Origin: an uncultured Maribacter sp.
GTDB lineage: Bacteria > Bacteroidota > Bacteroidia > Flavobacteriales > Flavobacteriaceae
Assembly: GCF_947495965.1 (NCBI RefSeq)
Contig: NZ_CANMBB010000011.1
Span: 1-64,000, forward strand
DNA: 64,000 nucleotides
Reading direction: 5' to 3'
The notes below the pieces were generated by a model that made no database searches, was not told the origin of the DNA, and saw only the letters and a program-made list of their open reading frames with translations. Positions 1 to 7,752 of this stretch are shown here, piece by piece. A program made the position numbers and the translations under genes. Position 1 is the stretch's first letter; every line of letters begins with the position of its first letter.

Positions 1-145
1 CGATGCTAGCATCGTTGAACTTTAAGTAATAAATTTAATCCTTTAATAATCTGTATCGGTTATTTAGGACTGGACAAAAGTATTTAACTTAATGAAAGAA
101 ATGCTTTTCAAACTCAGAAAAGGTGGACTTTATGTCATTTTTTGT

Positions 146-178
146 GCATTTCATCGATCATTTTGCATTTCATCGATC
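146..178 (+). promoter_or_regulatory. Tandem direct repeat, possible activator site
   Basis: GCATTTCATCGATC occurs at 146-159 and again at 165-178, an offset of 19 bases (nearly two helical turns). It lies about 50-80 bases upstream of the -7 box of the small T9SS gene. Its core ATTTCATCGAT recurs inverted at 701-711 upstream of the paralogous gene. Two direct repeats on one helix face are typical of a dimeric activator; LytTR-type regulators bind this way, but the regulator here is inference. Confidence 0.5.
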
Positions 179-226
179 TTTTAACAATATCTGCTCTTAC
201 AAAATTTATACAGGCATAAGAATTTA

Positions 227-234
227 TATATTTG
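227..234 (+). promoter_or_regulatory. -7 promoter element
   Basis: TATATTTG matches the Bacteroidota -7 consensus TAnnTTTG. Transcription would start near 240, which excludes the ATG at 232 as a start and favours the ATG at 262. No clear TTG -33 element is seen at the usual 19-base distance. Confidence 0.45.
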
Positions 235-261
235 TGGTACACTGTTTGTATACCATTACTT

Positions 262-570
262 ATGAAGCACTTTTACCTACTAATTTTCTTTTTATTCTTT
301 TCTTTTAGCTATGCACAAAGCGCTAATAGCAAAGGAGAAATTAATGGGTTTAAATTATATCCTAACCCTGTTACAAACAGTAAAGTTTTTATTAGTACTT
401 CTGAAAATGGCCCAAAGAAAATATTAATTTTTGATGTCTTTGGTTCTCAAATTCTTAAAACCACCATATTAGGAAAAGAGCTAGGGCTAAATAATATAGA
501 TGCAGGGGTTTATGTTCTACGCGTTTATGAAAAAGATAAAGTTGCTACTAGAAAACTTATTATTAAGTAA
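262..570 (+). CDS. Small secreted protein consisting mainly of a T9SS type A sorting domain
   Basis: The product has 102 residues. Residues 1-18 form a signal peptide (hydrophobic core, then SYAQ). After a short linker, the rest is a type A T9SS C-terminal domain: KLYPNPV, a middle FDVFGSQ strand, GVYVLRV, and the basic end KLIIK. Such domains normally carry a cargo enzyme or adhesin through the T9SS pore and are then removed; here almost no cargo exists. A paralogue lies at 818. The start at 262 is chosen because the promoter box overlaps the earlier ATG and the signal peptide begins here. The role is unknown; it could be a surface peptide or a decoy for the sorting machinery. Confidence 0.85.
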   Translation: MKHFYLLIFFLFFSFSYAQSANSKGEINGFKLYPNPVTNSKVFISTSENGPKKILIFDVFGSQILKTTILGKELGLNNIDAGVYVLRVYEKDKVATRKLIIK

Positions 571-574
571 ATAA

Positions 575-663
575 CCTCGGGGCAAGCCCGCGAGGCATTA
601 GAAGGAAAATTAGTATTGATTTCGACGCAAGCGTCGGAGCATTTAAATCTCGATTATCGAGTA
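575..663 (+). repeat. Dispersed intergenic repeat, copy 1 (three hairpins)
   Basis: This 89-base element recurs in inverted orientation at 27226-27314 with 85 of 89 bases identical. It holds three hairpins: CCTCG..CGAGG enclosing GGGC-AA-GCCC at 575-595, CGACGC-AA-GCGTCG at 623-636, and CTCGA-TTA-TCGAG at 649-661. It begins four bases after a stop codon. It is markedly more GC-rich than its surroundings. A REP/MITE-type element or a mobile terminator are both possible. Confidence 0.75.
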
Positions 664-700
664 ACAAAGCTTATTTTACTTTCGTTGTTTTACCAACTTT

Positions 701-711
701 ATCGATGAAAT
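701..711 (-). promoter_or_regulatory. Inverted copy of the ATTTCATCGAT motif
   Basis: ATCGATGAAAT is the reverse complement of the core of the direct repeats at 146-178. It lies 107 bases upstream of the start of the second small T9SS gene, a distance similar to that of the repeats before the first gene. A shared regulator of the two paralogues is inferred. Confidence 0.4.
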
Positions 712-794
712 ACACTTCATAATTCATTGACATACAATTTATTGTAATTCACAACATTTTAGAATTTTACATAAAACTATAACATACCTTTACA

Positions 795-815
795 GTATTG
801 ATCCCAAATCAATAC
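795..815 (+). promoter_or_regulatory. Perfect hairpin directly before a start codon
   Basis: GTATTGAT-CCCAA-ATCAATAC forms a perfect 8-bp stem ending two bases before the ATG at 818. A weak -7 box (TACCTTTA, 785-792) sits just upstream, so the hairpin would be at the 5' end of the transcript or overlap the start site. It may control ribosome access or be an operator. Confidence 0.4.
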
Positions 816-817
816 TT

Positions 818-1141
818 ATGAAAAAAATCTACTTGCTCCTACTAATAGTAGTTACCTACACTGTATCTGCACAAGAAGATAAAAATTCTTTTAATTACAC
901 TAGCAGTGAAATTGCAGAATTTAAGTTGTACCCTAATCCGGTATCTAACGGATTGGTTTATATTACTACAAAAAATAATTACGAAAAAGAAGTTATAATT
1001 TATGACGTCTTTGGTGAAATTGTTTTAACAAATAGGATTAATAATAAAAACTTAGATGTGTCTAGATTAGTTTCTGGAGTATATGTGGTTACTGTTATTG
1101 AAAACGAAAAATCTACTAGTAGAAAATTGGTGGTTAAATAA
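818..1141 (+). CDS. Small secreted protein consisting mainly of a T9SS type A sorting domain (paralogue)
   Basis: The product has 107 residues with an N-terminal signal peptide ending near VSAQ (residue 19). About 15 variable residues follow, then a type A sorting domain with KLYPNPVSN, IYDVFGE, GVYVVTV and the basic tail RKLVVK. It shares the motif order FKLYPNPV / DVFG / GVYV / RKL with the protein at 262 and is a clear paralogue. It stands alone with its own upstream region, including the ATTTCATCGAT motif and a hairpin abutting the start codon. No catalytic or binding domain is present, so its function is unknown. Confidence 0.85.
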   Translation: MKKIYLLLLIVVTYTVSAQEDKNSFNYTSSEIAEFKLYPNPVSNGLVYITTKNNYEKEVIIYDVFGEIVLTNRINNKNLDVSRLVSGVYVVTVIENEKSTSRKLVVK

Positions 1142-1213
1142 ATATATTTAGACTACATACTAACTTATATATAAATTACCTCTTGACATTTTTGGCTATT
1201 TTTGCAATCGCGA

Positions 1214-2194
1214 ATGATAGACATAAAAGACATCTTTACCATAAATTCTAAAGCAGACTTTAATGCTTTAACACTACAAGTTTTTAAACATCAATTTAAA
1301 ACAAATTTGGTGTACCAAGAATTTTGTAATCATTTAGGAAAAGATAGTTCCAATGTGTCCCAAATCCAAGATATTCCTTTTATTCCTATAGATTTTTTTA
1401 AATCTAAAACAATACTTTCTGGAAAAGAAAAAGCAAGTACAATATTTACGAGTAGTGGTACTACTGGATCTATTACCAGTAAACATTATGTTACAAACAC
1501 CAAACTATATGAAGAAAGCTATTTAAAAGCTTTTAAGCATTTTTATGGCTCTGTAAAGGATTATTGTGTTTTAGCATTATTACCTTCTTATTTAGAGCGT
1601 AAAGGCTCTTCTTTAATTTATATGGTAGACGATTTGATAAAAAAAAGTGAACACCCAAAAAGTGGCTTTTTTTTAAATAATACGGATACTTTACTAGAAA
1701 CTTTAAAAACACTACAAAATACCAAAACAAAAATACTTTTAATAGGGGTTTCTTTTGCTTTATTAGACTTGGTTGAAGCCAACCAATTACATATAAAAAA
1801 CACTGTTGTAATGGAAACTGGTGGAATGAAAGGTAGACGTAAAGAAATGATTAGAGAAGAACTACATGAAACTTTAAAAAAAGGTTTTGGGCTTTCTAAA
1901 ATTCATTCTGAATATGGTATGACGGAGCTCTTGTCTCAAGGGTATTCTAAAGGCGATGGTATTTTTAATTGCCCACCCTGGATGAAAATACTAACCAGAG
2001 ACACGGAAGACCCATTAACATTACAAGACTATGGAAAAACTGGTGGTGTTAATGTAATAGATTTAGCCAATATAAACTCTTGTTCTTTTATTGCAACTCA
2101 AGACCTTGGTAAGGTCTATGAAAATGGTAGTTTTGAAATTTTAGGGCGTTTTGACCATTCAGATATTAGAGGTTGCAATTTAATGGTGCTTTAA
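1214..2194 (+). CDS. LuxE/PaaK-family acyl-protein synthetase-like protein
   Basis: This 326-residue protein resembles the LuxE acyl-protein synthetase branch of adenylate-forming enzymes. The phosphate-binding loop FTSSGTTGS lies at residues 78-86, ETGGMKGR at 201-208 and HSEYGMTEL at 231-239. LuxE-type enzymes activate a carboxylic acid with ATP and load it on a protein or thiol; the substrate here is unknown. The ATG at 1214 is used instead of the upstream TTG because a -7 box (TATTTTTG, 1197-1204) precedes it. That leaves a leader of only a few bases. No luciferase or reductase genes are nearby, so bioluminescence is not implied. Confidence 0.8.
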   Translation: MIDIKDIFTINSKADFNALTLQVFKHQFKTNLVYQEFCNHLGKDSSNVSQIQDIPFIPIDFFKSKTILSGKEKASTIFTSSGTTGSITSKHYVTNTKLYEESYLKAFKHFYGSVKDYCVLALLPSYLERKGSSLIYMVDDLIKKSEHPKSGFFLNNTDTLLETLKTLQNTKTKILLIGVSFALLDLVEANQLHIKNTVVMETGGMKGRRKEMIREELHETLKKGFGLSKIHSEYGMTELLSQGYSKGDGIFNCPPWMKILTRDTEDPLTLQDYGKTGGVNVIDLANINSCSFIATQDLGKVYENGSFEILGRFDHSDIRGCNLMVL

Positions 2195-2195
2195 T

Positions 2196-2636
2196 TTACT
2201 TTTTTAGCTGTTTATATTCTAAGCTTGGACCATCACAAGCATCCCAGCTACCTCTTAAAACATCTCCTTTTTTATAAAAAAGTTGTTCTTTATTGTTGCT
2301 TGTACAGCCAGCTACAAGTTCTGTTCCTTTAGAATAAGTAAGTTCTAAATACTCTTGAGTATCAAAATTTTCTCTTGTGTAAGTTCCAGAAGATTCTTTT
2401 ACCTCACCTGCTATATCTTTAGATTTAATAAAAGTAGCATTAGAATTAAAAATATAGTATTCTTGCCACTCCATATCCTCCCCTGTAGTTTCTATACCTT
2501 TACTACTAGATATCATTTTTACAAGCTCCCATTTTTCAGAATTAACATCTAAAGTAGGTTCCTTTACCTCATCCTTAGAGCTACAAGAAATAGCTAATAC
2601 CATTAATAAAACACAATGTAAAACTATAGCTCTCAT
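2196..2636 (-). CDS. Lipoprotein, lipocalin-like
   Basis: The 146-residue product has a lipoprotein signal peptide with lipobox LAISC, so Cys18 would be acylated. The rest is a compact beta-rich domain with the pattern of small lipocalin-like lipoproteins common in Bacteroidota: WELVKM near the start, FNSNATF, SGTYT and ELTYSKG strands, and two further cysteines in CTSNN and DACDG that could form a disulfide. It ends tail-to-tail one base from the LuxE-like gene. The ligand is unknown; the family assignment rests on pattern only. Confidence 0.65.
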   Translation of the reverse strand: MRAIVLHCVLLMVLAISCSSKDEVKEPTLDVNSEKWELVKMISSSKGIETTGEDMEWQEYYIFNSNATFIKSKDIAGEVKESSGTYTRENFDTQEYLELTYSKGTELVAGCTSNNKEQLFYKKGDVLRGSWDACDGPSLEYKQLKK

Positions 2637-2677
2637 AACTATTTATTTTAAGATGTCTGTACCTTTATATAGTTACT

Positions 2678-3973
2678 TTAATTTACAACTAACACAAAAT
2701 AGTTCTTTTTACCACGTTGTAACAAAACAAACTTTTCATTAATTAAATCTACCTTTGTAATCTTAAAGTCTTCTTTTACTTTTTCTTTGTTTACAGAGAT
2801 AGAGTTCTGTTTTAATTCTCTACGTGCTTCCCCATTAGACCCTAAAAATCCTGTTTTTGCAGCTAATGCACCAATCATATCTAAGCCTTCCTCTATTTCA
2901 GATGCAGAAATTTCTGCTTGTGGCACTCCTTCAAAAACATCTAAAAAAGTTTTTTCATCCAACTTTTTTAAATCCTCAGAAGTAGATTTTCCAAATAATA
3001 TTGCACTTGCTTGCAACGCATTATCTAAGTCTTCTTTAGAGTGTACCGCTACCGTAATTTCTTCGGCTAATCTTTTTTGTAATAAACGCATATGTGGCGC
3101 TTCTTGGTGTTCTTTTACCAAAGCTTCTATCTCTTCTCTAGAAATAAAAGTGAATATTTTTATATATTTCTCTGCATCTGCATCCGAAGTATTTAACCAA
3201 TATTGATAAAATTTATAAGGTGACGTTCTATTTGCATCTAACCAAACGTTACCACCTTCGGTTTTTCCAAACTTAGTACCGTCTGCTTTTGTAATTAATG
3301 GGCATGTTAATGCATAACCTTTACCACCACCTATTCTTCTTATAAGTTCTGTTCCTGTAGTAATATTTCCCCATTGGTCGCTACCGCCCATTTGTAGGGT
3401 ACAATTATGTTCTCTAAAAAGGTGTAAAAAATCATAGCCTTGCACCATTTGGTAGGTAAACTCTGTAAATGACATTCCTTCTTTAGCTTCGGAAGAAAGA
3501 CGCTTTTTTACAGAATCTTTTGCCATCATATAATTTACCGTAATATGCTTACCCACATCACGAATAAATTCTAGGAATGAAAAATCTTTCATCCAATCAT
3601 AATTATTTACAAGAACAGCAGCATTTTTAGCATCACTCTTAAAATCTAAAAAACGAGATAATTGTTCTTGTAATCCTGCTTGGTTATGACGCAACGTTTT
3701 TTCATCTAATAAATTACGTTCTGCAGATTTTCCAGAAGGATCCCCAATCATACCTGTAGCACCACCAATTAAAGCATACGGTTTATGGCCTGCTAATTGA
3801 AAGTGTTTTAACATCATTACTCCTACTAAATGACCAATATGTAAAGAATCAGCAGTTGGATCAATTCCTACATAAGCAGATTGCATTCCAGATAATAAAT
3901 GTTCTTCTGTTCCTGGCATTGCATCATGCAACATTCCACGCCATTTTAACTCTTCTACAAAATTGGTAGCCAT
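2678..3973 (-). CDS. tyrS: Tyrosyl-tRNA synthetase
   Basis: This 431-residue class I aminoacyl-tRNA synthetase charges tRNA-Tyr. The HIGH signature is at residues 45-48 (SLHIGHL). The tyrosine-pocket motif [10 protein letters not shown] is at 194-203, and KFGKT at 234-238 is the KMSKS equivalent typical of bacterial TyrRS. The C-terminal part (about 365-431, ending [10 protein letters not shown]) is the S4-like RNA-binding domain. An in-frame ATG 20 codons earlier is rejected because the residues it adds are unlike the family and a -7 box lies between the two candidates. Confidence 0.97.
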   Translation of the reverse strand: MATNFVEELKWRGMLHDAMPGTEEHLLSGMQSAYVGIDPTADSLHIGHLVGVMMLKHFQLAGHKPYALIGGATGMIGDPSGKSAERNLLDEKTLRHNQAGLQEQLSRFLDFKSDAKNAAVLVNNYDWMKDFSFLEFIRDVGKHITVNYMMAKDSVKKRLSSEAKEGMSFTEFTYQMVQGYDFLHLFREHNCTLQMGGSDQWGNITTGTELIRRIGGGKGYALTCPLITKADGTKFGKTEGGNVWLDANRTSPYKFYQYWLNTSDADAEKYIKIFTFISREEIEALVKEHQEAPHMRLLQKRLAEEITVAVHSKEDLDNALQASAILFGKSTSEDLKKLDEKTFLDVFEGVPQAEISASEIEEGLDMIGALAAKTGFLGSNGEARRELKQNSISVNKEKVKEDFKITKVDLINEKFVLLQRGKKNYFVLVVN

Positions 3974-4002
3974 TATAATTCTATTTTCAATAAGTAAGAT
4001 GC

Positions 4003-4010
4003 AAATATAA
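4003..4010 (-). promoter_or_regulatory. -7 promoter element of tyrS
   Basis: On the minus strand the sequence reads TATATTTG, a match to TAnnTTTG, 30 bases before the tyrS start at 3973. It decides against the upstream in-frame ATG at 4033. A -33 TTG is not evident. Confidence 0.5.
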
Positions 4011-4123
4011 AAGTTATTAATACATTCTCCCATCTACATAGCTAATCTTATTACTGCTAGATTCTAAAAAAATCTATTTCTAAAAATTATAAATAACATT
4101 ATGCGAACTCTCCTTGCTTTTGC

Positions 4124-4131
4124 TACATTTG
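4124..4131 (+). promoter_or_regulatory. -7 promoter element abutting a start codon
   Basis: TACATTTG ends four bases before the ATG at 4136. The start codon is fixed by the Rossmann motif that begins at residue 4, so if this box is used the mRNA has essentially no leader. Confidence 0.4.
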
Positions 4132-4135
4132 AAGT

Positions 4136-5140
4136 ATGATTCTTGTTACTGGTGGTACTGGTTTAGTGGGCTCGCATCTTCTTCTGCAATTGGTACAGAA
4201 CAAAGAACGTATTAGAGCAATTTATAGAGAAGGTAGCAATCTAAAACGTGTTGCTACTATTTTTTCTTATTATGTTGAAAACCCTCAAGAGTTATTTGAT
4301 AAAATAGAATGGGTAAAAGCAGATTTATTAGATATACCGGCTCTAGAAGCTGCCTTTTTAGATATTGAATATGTTTACCATGCTGCTGCATTTATTTCTT
4401 TTAACCCCAAAAAATACCATCAATTAAAAAAAGTTAATGTCCTAGGAACCGCTAATATTGTAAACCTTTGTATTGCGCATAGCATTAAAAAATTAGCGTA
4501 TGTTAGCACCATTGGCACCATTGGCAGAAGCCTTAAAAACCAAAAAGCAACTGAAGAAAATGAATGGAAAGAAGACCATACCAATGTATATGCTTTAACA
4601 AAATACAAAGCAGAGATGGAGGTATGGCGAGCATCTCAAGAAAATGTTCCTGTTGTTATTATAAATCCTGGGGTAATTATTGGCCCTGGTTTTTGGGAAA
4701 GTGGTAGTGGAGCCTTTTTTACAACTGCAAACAAAGGTTATTCTTATTATCCTCCTGGGGGAACAGGTTTTATATCTGTTATGGATGTTGTTAAAATTCT
4801 TGAGCAATTAATGATTCTCCCAATACAAAATGAACGCTTTATTACAGTATCTAACAATCTAAGTTTTAAAGAAATTCTAAGTTTTATTGCCACTAATTTA
4901 GATAGAAATATCCCCAAAAAAGAACTTAAAATTTGGCAACTGCAACTTGGACGTTATGTAGATTGGCTTATTTGTTTATTAACTAAAAAAGAAAGACGCA
5001 TTACAAAAAACTCTATTTTTTCTTTAAAAAACAGAGAAATATATTCTAGCGAAAAAATATTAAAAAGAATGCCTTTTAAGTTTGAAAACATTAAAAAAAC
5101 CATAGATTTTTGTTCCTCTCTTTATAAGAAAGAACGTTAA
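4136..5140 (+). CDS. NAD(P)-dependent epimerase/dehydratase (extended SDR)
   Basis: The 334-residue protein is an extended short-chain dehydrogenase. The nucleotide-binding motif GGTGLVG is at residues 6-12, the catalytic region has VST at 123-125, and the YALTK dyad is at 152-156 (Tyr152, Lys156). The pattern suits sugar-nucleotide epimerases, dihydroflavonol-reductase-like enzymes and 3-beta-HSD-like enzymes; the substrate cannot be told. It is transcribed divergently from tyrS and faces the DUF4296 lipoprotein tail-to-tail with a 13-base gap. Confidence 0.88.
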   Translation: MILVTGGTGLVGSHLLLQLVQNKERIRAIYREGSNLKRVATIFSYYVENPQELFDKIEWVKADLLDIPALEAAFLDIEYVYHAAAFISFNPKKYHQLKKVNVLGTANIVNLCIAHSIKKLAYVSTIGTIGRSLKNQKATEENEWKEDHTNVYALTKYKAEMEVWRASQENVPVVIINPGVIIGPGFWESGSGAFFTTANKGYSYYPPGGTGFISVMDVVKILEQLMILPIQNERFITVSNNLSFKEILSFIATNLDRNIPKKELKIWQLQLGRYVDWLICLLTKKERRITKNSIFSLKNREIYSSEKILKRMPFKFENIKKTIDFCSSLYKKER

Positions 5141-5153
5141 TTATTGGTCTTTT

Positions 5154-5552
5154 TTAACTATCCTTTTTCTTTTTTAATGCCTGTTTTTCAATCCTCTTTA
5201 AACTATCCTTTTCTTTTTTTAGATTTTGCAACCTTACTTTATCAATATTAAGTAAGGTATCTACCTCTTTATATATAGACTCATACTCTAAAGGTATTGC
5301 TGCGTAATACTTATCGCTTAAAACAAATTGAGCACTATCTATCTTAAATTTATTAAAAACATAGGTTGTAGGGTCTATTTTATTATCCCTTAACAAATCT
5401 ATATTCGTGTTTTTTGAAGCATTAATAATGGCCATTTCTTTAAGAATCATAACCATTTTATCTCTAGGAATAAGATTTTCCGGTTTTTCTACTAGTTTTT
5501 CATTACATGCAAAAAAAGTAACTAGTAAAATAAAAGCTCCAATTTTTTTCAT
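5154..5552 (-). CDS. DUF4296 lipoprotein
   Basis: The 132-residue product has a short lipoprotein signal peptide with FFAC around Cys16. It fits the DUF4296 family by the conserved early motif ending in LIPRDKMVMILKEMAI and by the later YYAAIPLEYESIY. The last 30 residues are a lysine-rich coiled coil (KKEKDSLKRIEKQALKKKKDS is the tail pattern, starting near residue 112). It starts two bases after the pyrC stop codon on the same strand, so the two are co-transcribed. The biochemical role of DUF4296 is unknown. Confidence 0.85.
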   Translation of the reverse strand: MKKIGAFILLVTFFACNEKLVEKPENLIPRDKMVMILKEMAIINASKNTNIDLLRDNKIDPTTYVFNKFKIDSAQFVLSDKYYAAIPLEYESIYKEVDTLLNIDKVRLQNLKKEKDSLKRIEKQALKKKKDS

Positions 5553-5554
5553 GT

Positions 5555-6889
5555 TTACCTATTAAAAGTTAGCCTTTTTCCGTTTCGCTTATCCGAAAAT
5601 TTTCCGTTTTCATAAGCCAAATGTCCATTAACGAAAGTATGTGTAATTTTAGAGTTAAAGGTTTGCTCTTCAAAAGGAGACCAACCACATTTATACGCAA
5701 TATTTTCTTTAGTTACTTTCCAAGCATCATTTGTATTTACAACAACTAAATCTGCAAAATAGCCTTCTTTTACAAATCCCCTTTTTTCTATTTCAAATAA
5801 AATAGCTGGGTTATGGCACATTTTCTGCGCTATTTTTTCTAAAGAAATAACACCCTCTTTATATTTTTGTAAGAGTGCAGGTAGCGCATGTTGTACCAAA
5901 GGCCCTCCGGAAGGTGCTTTTGTATACACATTCTTTTTTTCTTCTAAAGTATGTGGTGCATGATCTGTTGCAATAACATCTATACGATCATCTAAAAGTG
6001 CTTTCCACAATGCATCTCTATCTGTAGCTTTTTTTACTGCCGGATTCCATTTTATAAAGGTTCCTTTGGTTGCATAATCTTCTTCTGAAAACCATAAATG
6101 ATGCACACAAACCTCTGCAGTAATTTTTTTCTGTTCTAAAGGAATATCATTTTGAAACAAATCCATCTCCTTAGCAGTAGTTAAATGAAAAACATGAAAC
6201 CTTGCTCCTGTTTTCTTAGCAAGTGCTATTGCTTTAGATGATGAAATGTAGCAAGCCTCTGCACTTCTAATTTCTGGATGGCACTTAATAGGAATGTCAT
6301 CTCCATACTTGGCTTTATATGTATCCATGTTTTCTCTTATAGTAGTTTCATCTTCACAATGAGCAGAAATTACCATTTGCGTACTATTAAAAATACTTTC
6401 TATTACTTGCTCATTGTCTACTAACATGTTTCCAGTAGAGGAACCTAAAAATAACTTTACACCAGAACATGCATTTTTATCTAAACGCTTTATTTCTTCT
6501 AAATTATCATTTGTACCACCAAACAAAAAAGAATAATTAGCATAAGAAACCTCTTTTGCCAATGCAAATTTAGCTTCTAATTTTTCTATAGTAGTTGTTT
6601 GCGGATTAGTATTAGGCTGCTCCATATACGTAGTAATACCACCAGCTACGGCAGCCCTACTCTCCGATGCTATATCTCCTTTATGTGTTAGTCCTGGCTC
6701 ACGAAAATGTACTTGATCATCTATTACTCCAGGAAAAACATAATTACCTTCTACATCTATAATTTTAGCAGTAGCATCACTAATATTCTTTTCTATTTTT
6801 AGAATTATGTCATCCTGTATTAAAATGTCATTTTCAGAAATAGTATTTTCATTAACTATTTTTGCATTCTTAATAATAATTTTACCCAT
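5555..6889 (-). CDS. pyrC: Dihydroorotase
   Basis: This 444-residue amidohydrolase cyclises N-carbamoyl-aspartate to dihydroorotate in pyrimidine synthesis. Metal-binding HxR is at His61/Arg63 in DDQVHFREPG. GVKLF at 143-147, SAHCEDE near 175-181 and ATDHAPHT at 307-314 (Asp309) complete the class I set. The length suits stand-alone class I dihydroorotases of Bacteroidota. The stop of the glycosyltransferase upstream and the DUF4296 gene downstream are each two bases away, indicating one transcript 7620 to 5154. Confidence 0.95.
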   Translation of the reverse strand: MGKIIIKNAKIVNENTISENDILIQDDIILKIEKNISDATAKIIDVEGNYVFPGVIDDQVHFREPGLTHKGDIASESRAAVAGGITTYMEQPNTNPQTTTIEKLEAKFALAKEVSYANYSFLFGGTNDNLEEIKRLDKNACSGVKLFLGSSTGNMLVDNEQVIESIFNSTQMVISAHCEDETTIRENMDTYKAKYGDDIPIKCHPEIRSAEACYISSSKAIALAKKTGARFHVFHLTTAKEMDLFQNDIPLEQKKITAEVCVHHLWFSEEDYATKGTFIKWNPAVKKATDRDALWKALLDDRIDVIATDHAPHTLEEKKNVYTKAPSGGPLVQHALPALLQKYKEGVISLEKIAQKMCHNPAILFEIEKRGFVKEGYFADLVVVNTNDAWKVTKENIAYKCGWSPFEEQTFNSKITHTFVNGHLAYENGKFSDKRNGKRLTFNR

Positions 6890-6891
6890 AC

Positions 6892-7620
6892 TTAAAACTT
6901 ATTTTTTTGAAAAAGACTTCTTAGTTTCATAACTAAAACACCCCAAATAGCTTCTTTTATAATTGACCCACTCATTTTAGATTTTCCTCGTACACGATCC
7001 CTAAAAACGATAGAAACTTCTTCTATACTATAATTCTGTACATAAGCTCTAAACTTCATTTCTATTTGAAAAGCGTACCCAATAAAACGAACTGAATCTA
7101 AGTTTACATTCTCTAAAACATACCTTCTATAACATACAAAACCCGCTGTAGGATCATGTACCCGCATCCCTGTCACCATTTTTACATAAAAAGAAGCTCC
7201 ATAGGATAATAAAACCCTATATAAAGGCCAGTCTACTACATTTACTCCTTTTTTGTATCTAGAACCAACAGATACATCTGCGCCATTTAAACAAGCCCTA
7301 TGCAATCTTATTAAGTCCGACGGTGTATGAGAAAAATCGGCATCCATTTCAAAAATGTAATCGTACTTTTTTTCTATTGCCCATTTAAATCCATGGATAT
7401 ATGCAGTACCTAATCCAGATTTCTCTTTCCTAACTTCTATAAAAAGACGATCTGGAAATTTTTTCTGTAATGCATATACAGCTTCAGGAGTACCATCTGG
7501 TGAGTTATCATCTACAATTAAAACATGATAATCTTTCTTTAACTCAAAAACAGCATGAATTATAGCCTCAACATTTTCTATTTCGTTATATGTTGGGATT
7601 ATTACTAAACTATCGGACAT
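6892..7620 (-). CDS. Polyprenol-phosphate mannosyltransferase-like GT2 glycosyltransferase
   Basis: The 242-residue protein is a GT-A fold, family 2 enzyme of the dolichol-phosphate-mannose synthase type. It has IIPTYNE at 7-13, VDDNSPDGT at 36-44 and the metal-binding DAD at 93-95 in FEMDADFSHTP. There is no long membrane tail, so it resembles the single-domain Dpm1 form. It would transfer a hexose from a nucleotide sugar to a polyprenyl phosphate. The GT39-type enzyme encoded divergently at 7753 is a natural user of such a lipid-linked sugar; that pairing is inference. Confidence 0.9.
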   Translation of the reverse strand: MSDSLVIIPTYNEIENVEAIIHAVFELKKDYHVLIVDDNSPDGTPEAVYALQKKFPDRLFIEVRKEKSGLGTAYIHGFKWAIEKKYDYIFEMDADFSHTPSDLIRLHRACLNGADVSVGSRYKKGVNVVDWPLYRVLLSYGASFYVKMVTGMRVHDPTAGFVCYRRYVLENVNLDSVRFIGYAFQIEMKFRAYVQNYSIEEVSIVFRDRVRGKSKMSGSIIKEAIWGVLVMKLRSLFQKNKF

Positions 7621-7725
7621 GGAATTCTTTTGAATTTTAACAAAAATAGTGTTTTAATGTCTCTAGAAAAATGAGATTTTAGTATTTATACTTTTTTTAA
7701 ATAGAAACATAAGAAGTAGAATTCG

Positions 7726-7733
7726 TAATTTTG
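7726..7733 (+). promoter_or_regulatory. -7 promoter element
   Basis: TAATTTTG matches TAnnTTTG, 20 bases before the ATG at 7753 of the membrane glycosyltransferase. It lies in the divergent region shared with the GT2 gene. Confidence 0.45.
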
Positions 7734-7752
7734 GCTTAAATTAATTTTTAAA

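Larger units (their letters stand above)
1..261. other. Intergenic region upstream of the first sorting-domain gene
   Basis: No convincing coding sequence is seen. The first 14 bases form a perfect palindrome (CGATGCTAGCATCG) without a following T-run, so it is not an obvious terminator; its left context is outside the window. The second half holds two copies of a 14-base direct repeat and a -7 promoter box, described separately. A 61-codon open frame across 123-308 has no family signal and overlaps the promoter, so I do not call it. Confidence 0.6.

Noticed and set aside
123-308. 61-residue frame across the first promoter
   Set aside because: It overlaps the -7 box and the start of the sorting-domain gene and has no recognisable features.
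3974-4033. 20 extra N-terminal codons for tyrS
   Set aside because: The added residues are not TyrRS-like and a -7 box lies within the region, so transcription begins downstream.
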